Source: Conidiobolus incongruus B7586 (lineage: Eukaryota; Entomophthoromycota; Entomophthoromycetes; Entomophthorales; Conidiobolaceae). Taken from it: a stretch of DNA of 64,000 nt. The DNA is taken from the NCBI GenBank assembly GCA_000697335.1, contig JNEM01013874.1, positions 17,548 through 81,547 on the forward strand, in the 5' to 3' direction. Every line of letters begins with the position of its first letter. Positions within the stretch are counted from its first letter, which is position 1. Of this stretch, positions 22,470-35,465 are shown one piece after another. Both the position numbers and the translations under genes were made by a program. The notes under the pieces were generated by a model. That model was given only the letters and a program-made list of their open reading frames with translations. It had not been told where the DNA came from and did no database searches.

Positions 22470-25293
22470 TAATATTTTTATTTTAATTTAAATATATTTA
22501 ATTTTAGAAAATTTTATCAATATTTTTATGGTAGTCATCAACGTATTTTTTTAATTATACATGTTAATAACAATTTCATACTTTAACTTTTAATTCAAAT
22601 ATCTATAATTTTATCATTATTATAACATATTTTGTAATATTTAAATTATATCTCAATATATTTGTCACAAATATCAATTTAATAAGCTATATTAATATTC
22701 GATATTCTTAAGTAAATACCATTAACAATCAATATTATTAATTTGTTTAATATATCAAATAATGATGCATTTAAGAAAATAAAATGATTATAAATTTCAA
22801 TCATATAATTCAATTAGAATAAAATTTAACAATTAGTATTAATATAACTTTTATTTTAAACGTGTTTATTTAGTGTAATCTAAAATCATTCTATATTTAA
22901 TTTGAAAGGAAGATAATTCAAATAATATAAAAATTGTTATGAATGTATTATATTAAGTTATTTACATTCATTGGTTATTTTATTGAAAAAACTATATTAA
23001 ATTCTTCAAAAATTAGGAATTTTTTAAATGAAATAATTATTTTCAACAAAGTAATTTACTGTAATTTTGTAAGATTGTGAATATTCAAATATTTAATTAT
23101 TAATGAAATATAAGGTATATGTTTTAAAAGCAATTAGTTAAATGATTTAATCTATATGAGAAAAAGAAAAATCACATATCATATTTTTCATTAACTCGAA
23201 ATAATGAAATTATCCAAGTTTGACTGATTAAAAGAATTTTTTTATTCTATCATTTATTCAGTTCAATCAAGAAATCATATTAATATATAATAATTTTCGA
23301 TCATGCTCAAAATGGTATATTATACGTTTTTTCTTCAAAAAATATGAATTGGTCTAATCGAGGTTACTTATGATATTAAAATAATTTAATTTTATATAAC
23401 TTGTGATATATAATTTACATGATACTATTTTATGTTAGCTCGAAAATTAATTTAAAAATATTAGCATTAATTTAAAATAGCTGATTTCATTTTGAATAAT
23501 GAAAATTATATAGAATATTAATGTTTTAATAATATTAAATTCTTTAAAAATTTTAATCAAAGTTGAATTGGCTAATCAAATATTCAGTATGTATAATTCA
23601 ACATTACTTAATTTATATATAGCTTTAATTTTCTTAAAATTTATAAAGTATATAAAATGTAGTAATTATTTAAGAGTATCTAATTAAGTTAAAATAATTG
23701 TTAGATTTTGAATTATGATTTGACTAAATTATATTATTATCTTATTTTGAATTCTAAATTGATTGGTTATGATAAAACTAAGATATTCAAGATATATAGA
23801 TATTGATAAACAATATCATTAATGTAATATATGGTATATATTTTATAATATGTTCATTATTATTTGCCTATATGTAATAATGCATATTATATCGCGAGTT
23901 TATGTTATTTTGATCAGATGATTATATTTTCATTAATAAATATACACTAAATCCCATATAATTATAAATCAAATTCCAGACATCAAATAGAATGCAAATA
24001 ATCCGGATCCTAGATTTCCAAAGAATTGAAATACTCAAATATTAATGATTTTAAGAACCATAAAACTAAAAATCAATGTAAAAAATTGTTTTTTATTAAT
24101 TACAAATCTCAATAGTTTTTATATGTAATACAAAGATCGATATAATGTTCAAGTTCATCAATTTTCATTCCATAGATATATAGTATCCACCAAATATATG
24201 GGCACTAATTTAGACCATGCGCAACCGCAAAAATCTTTAATAATTGCAGGTGATTTCAAATTGGCTTAATTTGAAAATAATCTAAACAAATTTAAGATTA
24301 TTAAAACAAGTTAAATATAGTATTTATTTACTTCATTTCAATAATTGGATAGTCTATGAATTATTCAATTAACCAATAATCTATTGTATTTAATCAAATA
24401 ATAAATAAAATAGAAAAGGTTAATAATAGCAGATATTATAAATATGAAAATTTTACTGAACTAGTCTTATTTTCAAATAAATGCAGTATTAAACAACCAA
24501 GTTATTCGGTGGGCTATACCTAACATGGTTCAATAGTTTGTACAAATTACTTATCCATGAGTATAATTTTGAATTTGTTTCCACTATTGAACATCAAACG
24601 AAAACAAATACTAATAAAGGAGAAACATTCTAATGCTTATCTCTCCAAATTTATAACGATGTTCTTGTCTCCAATATTCTCAACTCTAGGATTGGATGTT
24701 TGGAGTCAAGGAGAATTTTAAGGGAAGGGAGTTTCTCAGTTAGGCAGAAGTAGAATAATCGGAATCCTAAATGATGATTGGTCCAAATCAAAACAAAATC
24801 ACTAGTTTTACACAAAAGGGAGTGCTTGATTGGTTAAAGCCTGAATTTCAATTGATTGATTAAAGGCGTTAGAGTGCATTTCTTAAATTACCAAAGAATA
24901 AAAAATGAAGAGTGAATGGGATTGAGGTTATTGAATCGAGGAAGTGAAATAAGAAAATTTTTGTTTAACAACTTATTAAGTGACATATAAATCTATCTTT
25001 AAAGAACTGTCTGCCTGATCAATCTTGAGTTCAGTAGTTCTTGTTTCATTATTTGTGCCAATAATATTTGTGACAAATCACCCTGTTTTCTTGTACTCGA
25101 ACCAAACCATTAATATTTATTCTAATTCTACTTTTCTTTTGGGCTTTTAATACCTCATTAAAAACAAATCATTATTCAAATTTGGCATTTTGTTAAATTT
25201 TCACTAGTATTTCGGTCTAAAAGCTACTACCACATATATTATTTTTAATCTCATTTCCCTTCTGGCCTCTATTTTGATTTCGTTTTTGACAAT
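22470..25293. other. 2.8-kb spacer and promoter region of Polo kinase copy 1
   Basis: The first 1.5 kb is plain AT-rich DNA. From about 24500 the composition is more even and holds the upstream region of the Polo gene, including GGAAGGGAG and two CCAAT boxes. No open frame was found. Confidence 0.55.
24723..24834 (+). promoter_or_regulatory. Three-part upstream module of Polo kinase copy 1
   Basis: GGAAGGGAG at 24723-24731 is followed 52 bases later (start to start) by TGATTGGT at 24775-24782 and 52 bases later again by TGATTGGTTAAA from 24827. TGATTGGT is the reverse of ACCAATCA, a good CCAAT box of the NF-Y/HAP type. The module sits about 460-570 bases before the ATG. The same three words in the same order and spacing occur upstream of the second Polo gene although the DNA between them is not alike. 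Confidence 0.6.
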
Positions 25294-27463
25294 ATGGCGC
25301 GTGATAATTTAAAATGGCCTCCATTGCCCGAGCAGCTTCATGATAAAAAAACTGATTCGCTATATAACGTTGGAAAATTACTTGGCGAAGGTGGTTTCGC
25401 CAAGTGTTACCTTGCTACCACTCCCTCTGGAGTACGCCTAGCTTGTAAAGTAGTATTAAAAGAGTCTTTGAAATCTGAAAAACATAAAGAAAAATTAAAG
25501 AGTGAAATCAAAATTAATGATAAGCTTAGACATAACCATATTGTTCGCTTTCACTCCTGCTTCCAGGATCCACATTACGTTTACATTATGTTGGAGCTTT
25601 GCGAAAATCAGTCTCTGGTAGACTTATTGAAATCTCGTAAAAGACTTTCTGAGGAAGAGGCTAGATATTATCTAAGTCAAATGCTTGATGCTATGGAATA
25701 TTGCCATCGTAGTAAAGTTATTCATCGTGATCTTAAGCTTGGCAATGTATTTTTAGACTCCAAAATGCATGTTAAAATAGGTGATTTTGGTCTTGCTACT
25801 GAACTCGCTTCAGACGACGAACGTAAAAAAACTATTTGTGGTACTCCCAACTATATTGCTCCTGAAGTTTTATATAATTCCAATAACGGTCACGATTACA
25901 AAGCTGATATTTGGTCACTTGGTGTTATTCTTTATACTCTTGTTATTGGTACTCCTCCTTTTCAAACTCGTGAAACTAATGAAATTTACAGGTATTATTA
26001 ATATTCAGATGATTTTATAGTTATCGTATTAACTTCCTCTTCTCAGAAAAATTCGAACTGCCAATTTCCAGTTTCCCGCTCATATTGAGGTTTCAAATGA
26101 GTTTAAAGAATGTGTTCGTTTTATCCTCACGACTGATCCAAGTAATCATTATTTATGAATATTCATACTACTTAATTCTTATTCAATTCTATAGAGGATA
26201 GACCTACTATCAGACAAATTAGACTTCACCAGTTTTTTAGAAAATTTACACCCAAAGTCATGCCAACATCTGCATTGAAAACACCACCCGATTTCACTTA
26301 TGAAATGCGTGAATATGAGCTCGCTAATGCTATGGCTAACATGGGTATTATATATTTTTTAATTTTTAAATAATTTTTATTAACCTTCACTTTATCTCTT
26401 TCAGATAACAAACTATCCTCAAGATCACCTGAAAAGCAATATAATCAAATTTCTTCACCTCGTAAGTTAATTCTTTTGAATTTAATGCTATACTGAATAC
26501 TAACACTTTTCGTTTTTAGAACGCAAACCAATCCCAGCTACAATGATCCCAGATTCATCCAAAACCAAGCCAATTGTCACTTCTCCCATTAGCCCAGAGC
26601 GCAAGCGCAATGTTTTCAACTACCATATTACCCCCAACAAGAGTAATGGACTTGGTCCCGTTTCACCTACCAGAACTTCTCCCTCTAAACTTGAACGTAT
26701 CGCATTCCTTTCTTTACCTGATATGTCCAACTATTCGATCCTACAAATCATTCATTTTAATATCAAACAGGCCTTTGATTATATTCGCAAATTTAAGACT
26801 CTTGAGGATCTTGATCGCCTCACTACATGCAACTTAGTTGTGCCAGTATTTATTAACAAGTGGATTGATCATGGAGAAAAATATGGTTTAGGCTATCAAT
26901 TGACAGATGAAACTGCTGGTGTATTTTTCAAAGATTCAACCACTTTAGTCCGCAATCCAGCCGAGCCAAAACTTCAATATTTATACTATAAATCAGGCTC
27001 CACTCGCTCTTCCATTACCAAGGAATCTTATGCTCCCAATGAAATTCCTGAGGCCCTCTCCAAGAAAAAGAAACTCTTTGAGCACTATCGTGATTATATG
27101 CGTGATCACTTAAGCTCATCCGTTCCTACGGTCCCTTTTTCTGGTCCTGAATCTCTCGTCTTTTTGACTAAATTTGTCAGAACTCACCATGCAGTAATGT
27201 TCCGTCTTAGCTCCAAGACAGTTCAGGTCAATTTCTTTGACCACTATAAACTTGTCATTTCCGAAGAAGGACGAGTTGTAACTTTGGTGGACACTACTGG
27301 TAAGACTCGTACTCTTAAGATGGCTGAAATCATTTCTGCCCATTATAGAGTTCCAGGCCCTAAACCAACACCTGAAACCGAAGATGTATACTCTCGTCTC
27401 AAATATGTTCAGGATATGCTTGATCATATCTTAAAGAAGAAGCAGATGGAAGGTACTAACTAA
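25294..27463 (+). CDS. CDC5: Polo-like kinase, copy 1
   Basis: Mitotic Ser/Thr kinase acting at spindle poles, kinetochores and in mitotic exit. Five exons: 25294-25991, 26047-26141, 26195-26344, 26405-26461 and 26520-27463, giving 647 residues. The kinase domain covers about residues 20-275: glycine loop GEGGFAKCYL, catalytic Lys52, HRDLKLGN with Asp146, DFG at 164-166 and the activation segment with Thr180 in KKTICGTPNY. A variable linker is split over exons 3-5. Polo box 1 contains the pincer Trp448 (NKWIDHGEKYGLGYQL). Polo box 2 carries the His575/Lys577 phosphate pincer in FFDHYKLVI. All binding residues are present, so it should be active. It faces a second copy tail to tail. The naming follows yeast CDC5/plo1; orthology of the pair is shared. 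Confidence 0.96.
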
Positions 27464-29995
27464 GGCTTCTAATTTTACATTCCTTCATAATCTTCCCCTA
27501 TAATAATTTTAAGATGTACATTCTTGTTACCCCGTTGTAATTCAACTTCAATATCATACTGTATTTTCAATTATTAAATACTAACGATCCGCCCTCGATT
27601 ATAATAATCATTACTGGACTATTTAATTATGGATTCTTGACGAAATCCATTAATAGGTCGATGTATACATTTATATCACCTGACCAAGTCCTTTAAATCC
27701 ATTCTCCTCCTCCCTAATCAATATAATTCTGTGAGATTAAAAGTTAGCTTAAGAATTTTTAATCTATTAAATAATTTTGACATTTTCCATCATTTATAAG
27801 GTTTAAATAAATTTAAAATTTTATTAACATCAAATAGCAATCATACTATATTCGTCGATTTATGATTTAATTTCTGACTACTGATGTATCGACACCTTTT
27901 TTGAAATATTATTTTATCTTAAACTGATAAAACTAGATGATGTTAGAAAATTCAATTTTGTAAAAATAGCCACATTCTTTTGATTTATAGAGTCGAAAAC
28001 CAAATGATGAAATAACGTAATATAAGATATAATACTACATATTTTTCAGAGATATTTTATTAATATATATTATTCAATTTGATATTCAACAAAATATTTT
28101 AAGTTGATTAAGTTATAAGTTTTTTAAATTAATTTTCATATCAAATAATAATAAATTATGGAATTTATATTATATAAAACATAATATATAATTAAAAAGA
28201 ATTTTTTTTAAAGTTTAATATATTTTATATTAAATAAAAATTTAATATTACTAAATTAATTAAAATTATATTTTCATTAAATTTTGATGATTTTAAATTT
28301 GTAAATTTATGACTTATATTATGTATTATTTTTTAAATAGTGAGTATCTAAATCAACTAATTATTTTAATATATTAATTAATACTAAGTAAAAATCTATA
28401 AATATAAGATTATAAAATAATAAAAATATCTATTCTATAAATTGACTATTTTTAATTTTTAATAATTTTATTTTCTAGTGATTGAGTATAATAGGTTTAA
28501 TACGCTCTAATGCACTCTATATCTAGCAAGTTGAAAGGGAAGAGCTTTGTAACTGTTATATATGCGTAATAATAAAGGTTACAAATATGATACGAATTAT
28601 TGATATCTTGATTGAAAATATTTCAATTAAATAGACAAATGATCTTATAAAAAACAACTCAAAGGATTTCATCATAAATTTTGATTTTGTTCAAATATTA
28701 AAAAATGATTTAGTAATATATATATATATATATAATTCTTTATTAAGGAAGTTTAATCTTTTGATTTGTTTGAAATATTATTAAATTATAATATGATTTA
28801 TTTAAATTAATATAATTTCAGTACTTATTCCAATAATTTTATTTCATTATATAGTTAACTTATTTGTATTTTGATTAAAATCAAATTTAATTATATTAAA
28901 TAATTTATAACAGTTGTTTTTAAACTTAGAGTAATTACATAATCTTCTTTAATATTTTATTATTAAAATAAAATTAAAAATATATTAAATAATAATAATA
29001 ATGTTATATTATAAAGGTTTATAAATTATTTAATTAATTCTTTATTTTAAACAATGGTTATTAAATAATATAAAATTTTAATTAACAAAGAATATTAAAG
29101 ATAAATTAATTAAAATTATTTTTTTTATTGATTATGATTCTATTAAATTTAATTCAAATATTAATTTTTATTAATTATTATAAATTCAAAAATATTTGAA
29201 GAATTCCTTGATCATGTATTGATGTGATGCCAATTATGCTTGAAATAGAAATATAAATAATATAACTACACATAAAAGTTGATAAGTTAGTGATAATGAA
29301 TCTAACCCAAATTTATTACAATAAAATCATTTTAATTAACCTTACGTAGTAACGATAGTAACAAAATACACGTTAGCTATTGAATATTTCTGCTAGTTAA
29401 TAATCGAAATATGTTATTAATCAAAATTAATTTCTATAGGGATCTTATTATATTGTAAACAAAAAATATCAATTGATTGCAACGAAAGTTGATACAAAAT
29501 ATAAGATTAACACTTGCCAATCCATTCAAATTTAAATTAAATTTGTCAATTGGTCATAAAATTGTGAATAGAGCTTAATTGAAATTAATTTGCAAACTAG
29601 TGACATTGAATTTCGAGAAAACCGTGACCAATTTAAATAGTATTATATTTAATAATAAACCGCGAACTAATTAAAATATGATGTGTCGCTTTATAAAATT
29701 GAAAACTCGATATGAAGTGATGATCAGTGCAAGCGCTTAGTATTAATCAATAATCATATCCTAATATAAAATAAATAAACTGTAACTTATTCATATTTAG
29801 TTAAAATTGTTTTTATTAGTAGTTGGTCCTTGTTTATAAAATACAATAAAGAATTTTATATTCGAGGACTGGTTAAAATTCAATAGCTGATTACACAATG
29901 TAATAATATTATGGAATAACACCATGCTAATATAAATGTACAAAAGGTTAGATATGCTGCAGTATAGTAAAGGATAAAGAAACGTGTAAAAACCA
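27464..29995. other. 2.5-kb spacer between convergent Polo genes
   Basis: AT-rich DNA holding both 3' ends. An AT dinucleotide run lies at 28716-28734. I see no inverted copy of sequence beyond the coding regions and no mobile-element remnant that could explain the duplication. Confidence 0.55.
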
Positions 29996-32093
29996 CTAAT
30001 TGGTAGCTGCCATCTGCTTCTTCTTGATGATATGGTCAAGCATATCCTGGACATATTTGATACGGTAGTAAATGTCCTCAGTATCAGTAGTTGCTTTGAG
30101 ACCAGGAACCTTATAATGAGCGGAAATGATGTCAACCATCTTGTAGGGATCAGTCTTACCTGTAGGGTGAACGAGGGTTACAACACGTCCTTCTTCGGAA
30201 ACGACAAGCTTATAGTGATCATAGAAGTTGATCTGAATTGTCTTGGAGCTAAGACGGAACATTGCTGCATGATGGGTTCTTACGAATTTAGTCAAATAGA
30301 CGAGAGAGTCAGGACCAGCAAAAGGGACAGTAGGAACAGAAGAACTAAGATGATCGCGCATATAATCGCGGTAATTTTCAAAAAGTTTTGTCTTTTTGGA
30401 GAGAGCCTCAGGAATTTCGTTAGCCGCATAAGATTCCTTAGTGACTGAATAGCGAGTGGAGCCTGATTCATAGTACAGGTAATGGAACTTGGGCTCAGCT
30501 GGGTTACGGACCATTGTAGTGGTATCCTTGAAAAATACACCAGCAGTTTCATCTGTCAATTGATAGCCCAAACCATATTTTGTTCCATGGTCAATCCATT
30601 TCGTAATAAATACAGGAACTTTGACGTCACAATTAGAGAGGCGATCAAGGTCTTCAAGTGTTTTAAATTTGCGAATATATTCTAAGGCCTGATTAATGTT
30701 AAAATGGGTAGTTTCCAAGAACGAGAAATTGGACATGTCAGGTAAGGCAAGGAATGCGATGCGTTCAGATTTAGAAGCAGTGTTTTCGGTAGTAGAAGAG
30801 GGATCATGGCTACGTTTCTTACTAGGGGTCATTTGATAGTTAAAAAGCTTGCGCTTAAGCTCTAAACATTAACATAAATAAAAATATTCTATATAAAACT
30901 AAATTTGAAATGTGACTTACGAGGTGGTGTAGGTTGGGCAGTTTGAATTTGTTGTTCGGCAGATTTGGAAGATGAATCAGTATCTAAAAAAGATAACACG
31001 AAAGGTTAATGAAATAATATTAATGGTAGAAAATTATTTAGTACCCTTTTTGGACATAGCAAGAACGAGCTCATGTTCGCGGATTTCATAAGTGAAATCA
31101 GGTCTAGTGTGTAAGGCAGAAACTGGCATGACTTTGGGTATGTATTTTTTAAAGAATGGGTGCTTTCTAATTTGTTCGATAGTAGGTCTATCCTCTAAAA
31201 AAATCAATGAGAATTAAATAGTAAAAATATCGAATAGAAATTACTTGGATCAGTTGTAAGAATGAAACGGACACAATCTTTAAACTCATTTGTAACTTCA
31301 ACGTGGGCAGGGAACTGGAAGTTGGCAGCTCGGATTTTTCTGAGTGGAAGAGAGTGAGTATAAAAAAAATAAAATCATGAAAATATAAATTCTACCTGTA
31401 AATTTCATTAGTGTCGCGAGTTTGGAAAGGGGGAGTACCAATAACGAGAGTATAAAGAATAACACCAAGTGACCAAATATCAGCTTTGTAATCATGTCCA
31501 TTCTTGGAATCATATAAAACTTCAGGAGCAATATAGTTGGGAGTACCACAAATAGTTTTTTTACGTTCGTCGTCTGAAGCGAGTTCAGCAGCAAGACCAA
31601 AATCACCTATTTTAACATGCATTTTGGAGTCTAAAAATACATTGCCAAGCTTAAGATCGCGATGAATAACTTGACTACGGTGGCAGTATTCCATAGCATC
31701 AAGCATTTGGCTCATATAATATCTAGCCTCTTCCTCAGAAAGTCTTTTACGAGATTTCAGCAAGTCTACCAGAGACTGATTTTCGCAAAGCTCTAACAAA
31801 ATGTAAACATAGCTTGGATCTTGGAAACAGGAGTGTAGACGAACAATATGGTGATGTGCGAGTTTGTCATTGATTTTAATTTCACTCTTCAATTTCTCTC
31901 GATGTTTTTCAGATTTTAAAGATTCCTTTAAGACTACTTTGCAAGCTAAACGAGTACCAGAAGGATGGGTAACGAGATAACATTTGGCAAACCCACCCTC
32001 ACCAAGTAATTTCCCAACGGTGTACCACGTGTCCTTCTTTTTATCATGAAGTTGTTCGGGCAAAGGAGGCCATTTTAAATTATCACGAGCCAT
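29996..32093 (-). CDS. Polo-like kinase, copy 2
   Basis: Second Polo kinase on the minus strand: exons 32093-31396, 31339-31245, 31194-31045, 30983-30921 and 30861-29996, 623 residues. Exons 1, 2 and 3 have exactly the lengths of copy 1 (698, 95, 150 nt), with the same phases. Over the 233 residues of exon 1 I count about 19 differences (near 92% identity). The catalytic Lys, HRD, DFG and activation-loop Thr are intact, as are the polo-box Trp (TKWIDHGTKYGLGYQL) and His/Lys pincer (YDHYKLVV). The linker differs most: exon 4 is 63 nt instead of 57 and unlike in sequence, and the stretch before polo box 1 is shorter. It therefore looks functional, with divergence concentrated in the linker. Fungi usually have one Polo; a pair suggests a lineage-specific duplication. 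Confidence 0.95.
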
Positions 32094-34550
32094 TTTATCA
32101 AAAGCAAACCAATATAAAGTTCAAAAGAAAAATACAATTAAAATTTAATATAAAAATAAGAACAAATCTCGCACAAGATTATTTATACCAGATTTAATAA
32201 GCAATACCCAATTTCCAATATTGATTTCAATATTATAAGGTATTAAACTACCGAAGAAAGATAAAAAAAAATACCAATAATACTAGTATATTCTTCCAAA
32301 TATAATGATATAAGAGGATATGACACGGAAAATGTCAACACAAACCAAGATAGAAAACGTACTGAACTAATAAAAATCAAAAGTACAGTATAATTTCATA
32401 GGAAAATGAAATAGGTACTCCAATATCTTTTATACTAAAAATTTTTTAAGTTTTCATTGGTTCTTACACTTTCTAAAATAGTTTTTACAATCTTAATTTA
32501 CTCAATTCTGCCCATTCTTCAATCATCACCAAGATTTTTCATAATTTAACCAATCAAACACCTTAACTTTAGATTGAGATTTTATTAATGATAAGGTATT
32601 GACCAATCATCACCAAATATTTCTATTTGATTGTTTCTAATCCGACGTCATTCTCCCTTCCGTTATCTTTCTAACATTTAACTTATTAATCTAAAGCATA
32701 ACAGTATAATAACTAACAAACTGAAGAAAAATTAATAAAGCTCAGAAATATTTACATTTCATCCAATATATAATTCTCCCTTATTTGACCAATTTCATTA
32801 ATTTAAAGCTCCTTAGTGGAAATTTAATCCAGATTTTTTTTACACAATATTGATTGATCCTTACAATTGTTGAATCATATTAAGCTTTACCCAATCTCAA
32901 TTGGATTTAGATTTTATATTGAGTTTAGTTTATTCAAAATATAATTTAGAGATATATTTATATTGGTTAATTTATAAATATTATACTGAATATATTATTT
33001 AATTGAACAAAATATTAAGGAAATTTAATTTAATTTCTATTAAACCTTTTAAAATCTATCTTGATTTTAAAAGATCAGAATATATATTGTGAATAAACAA
33101 AATAATAAAGTATTATTTTATATAAATAATATTAAATTTAGTTAAAATATTAATTAAAATTAGTTCGTTATTGTTATTATAATTCAACATATTTAGTTTG
33201 ATCACTTTCATTATTCACTCATTCAAATTTGTTATAATAGCACATGAATTAAATTATTAAAATGATAATTATATTGTATTCAAATTATAATTTTTATTAA
33301 ATTGAATAATTCAAAAGTAATACAATTGAAATATTTTATTTAAAATATAAAATATATATTATTTAAATAGAATGTTTTTAAAAATTTGTGTTAAACAGAA
33401 TGTACAGCGAATATTATCATGCTTATTTGCATTTTAATGATATTTTAATAATATAAACTCATATATATATCAATAAGTTTAAATCACCTGGTTATCAACT
33501 AATTAAATAATGTAATATTGGCACTTTAACAAAGTTAACAAATTAACAATATAAATACCGAAAATTCTTTAAAAAAAATAAACAAAATATTCAGTTAAAT
33601 AAATTTTTTTTGATATTTAAATTAATTATTAAATTTATTGGAATAATCTAAAAAAATTATAAATTTTATTTGAAAATAAAAATAAACTGTTTTTATTTAT
33701 ATTCAATTTCTATTAAAATCAACTCATACACGTGGATAATAAACAATTCAATATAATTTGTAAAATGTAATATATATAACATTTAGATATATTAATTTTT
33801 TTATATAAATCAAATTTTTATATAAAATTATATTAATTATTATAAATTTTATTTTAATAATTTTAATTTATTAATAAATTTTAAATTTTCCTAATAAAAT
33901 TCTCAATCAATAAAAAAATTTTTTTCTTTTGAATGACCTAATAATAATATCATAAAACGATATAATTTTATTAAATATATTTAATTGGTCCTATTTATCC
34001 AATATATTATTTGGAATATGATATATTTTAAACGAGTTGGTAATTTTAGTGACAAGTTTTATGGATTATATAATTGAAATGTGTAAAATAGGATTGAAAT
34101 ATGAAGTATTATGATTTTTTCCACTTAACAGCATAGTATATTATTTGGTAAAAATATTGATATATAAAATCTGATAATTTTTTTAATGTTAAATAAATCT
34201 ATAGTTTGATTTTAAAAAATATTATTACAAAATTATTGTCTTAATAATTATGAGACAAAATATCAACATTTTAAAATATTCAATCAGTTACAATGCTAAT
34301 AAAAATGATTGATATTTATTATTAACATTAGGGATTAATTTGGTTTTAATATTACAAATATTCCCATTAGCTTTTTTGTATATTTCAAGGTATATTACTT
34401 TGTTAACTTGTTGCAACCGCGATATATTTAGAGTGTATAGTTTAAATAACCTATATAATGGAGTGATATAAACTTATAATATGAACTAGAATTATCAATA
34501 TTTATTAATAATAGTTGATGTTAAGCAAAGGAATATTCATAGAAATAAAA
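32094..34550. other. 2.5-kb spacer upstream of Polo kinase copy 2
   Basis: The first 600 bases contain the upstream region of Polo copy 2, including its CCAAT module. The remainder to 34550 is very AT-rich with no gene seen. Confidence 0.55.
32549..32661 (-). promoter_or_regulatory. Three-part upstream module of Polo kinase copy 2
   Basis: Read on the minus strand: GGAAGGGAG starting at 32661, TGATTGGT starting at 32609 (52 bases on) and TGATTGGTTAAA starting at 32556 (53 bases on). Distances to the ATG at 32093 are about 460, 515 and 570 bases, nearly the same as for copy 1. Confidence 0.6.
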
Positions 34551-35465
34551 TTAACCTCGCTTTGGTTTGAAGCTATCGCGGTTTTCTTTGATGTAATGTT
34601 TGACACTCTTAGGTTTCTCCCCAGTAATCTTTTCATAGTCGTCGGTAGTTTCCTCAAACTCATTGTTCTTGGCAATTTCAAAGATATCCAAGATCATTTG
34701 AATATGGGTTTTGTCCAAATTCTGATCTCCTAATAAATCTTTCATCTTATCACGAGAGATATCATCGTACTCTACTTTTTCATCAATGGCTTCACTAATG
34801 CATTCGGCAATTTGGTTACCATCATGAGGCTTGTCACCAGTGAGTTGAACGGTGTAGTGATGGGTATTAACCTCTTTATGGCCACCGTATTTAACCAAAG
34901 CACAAGCTACAAAATATGATACTTCACACATAGAAATGGGTGCAACTTTACCATCACCAAGACTCAATTGGAGTTTACCCTCATCCCTAACAGATCTGGA
35001 AACAAAGACCAAATTATCAATCAAAAACCCCATCTGGACAATGGCACCCCTGAACTTCAACTTCTCGTAAATCTTCTCTAAATTCACAAACTGTCTCAAA
35101 GGACTATTTTCATCTGCCTTGTCAGCACGCCATTGCGAAATTAACTTAACACAGTCGATATCAGCCTCATTCACCTCCTTCAACATCTGCCCAGCCATTG
35201 GAAATCCCTTCTCGCGACAGTGAGGAATAACTACTGCTGCATTAGCCTTCTTCAAACACTCCTTCACATTACTGAAATCGTCTTCCTTGTATTCCACCAC
35301 TTCTGCACCCAATTCTTCTAACTCATCTCTGGCAGAAGAGTTTAAAATCCCTGCGCCGACGCATTCCACATGCTCCTTCAACTTTTCGCACTTGAGAAGA
35401 CTTTTAACGATACCAAAGCCAATGGGTTCATCGGCAGCAAATACGAATACCTTTAATTTAGACAT
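34551..35465 (-). CDS. NmrA-like NAD(P)-binding protein, copy 1
   Basis: Atypical short-chain dehydrogenase fold of the NmrA/HSCARG type; members act as redox sensors, regulators or reductases, and the role here is unknown. It is a single exon of 304 residues. The start is the ATG at 35465 (MSKLKVFVFAADEP), which aligns with both paralogues; an upstream in-frame ATG would add 15 hydrophobic residues not found in the others. The first beta strand and helix are typical, but the usual GxxGxxG nucleotide loop reads A-A-D-E-P-I-G, so only the last glycine is kept. Later landmarks shared by all three copies: KLISQW, GAIVQMGFLIDNL, KVAPISMCEVSY, LTGDKPHDGNQIAECISEAI and a conserved C-terminal ITGEKPKSVKHYIKEN. 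The closest neighbour on the same strand, at 37.2 kb, is a paralogue. Confidence 0.82.
   Translation of the reverse strand: MSKLKVFVFAADEPIGFGIVKSLLKCEKLKEHVECVGAGILNSSARDELEELGAEVVEYKEDDFSNVKECLKKANAAVVIPHCREKGFPMAGQMLKEVNEADIDCVKLISQWRADKADENSPLRQFVNLEKIYEKLKFRGAIVQMGFLIDNLVFVSRSVRDEGKLQLSLGDGKVAPISMCEVSYFVACALVKYGGHKEVNTHHYTVQLTGDKPHDGNQIAECISEAIDEKVEYDDISRDKMKDLLGDQNLDKTHIQMILDIFEIAKNNEFEETTDDYEKITGEKPKSVKHYIKENRDSFKPKRG

Noticed and set aside
30032-30448. 138-codon frame on the plus strand within Polo copy 2
   Set aside because: Antisense shadow of the polo-box exon; the minus strand carries the conserved domain.
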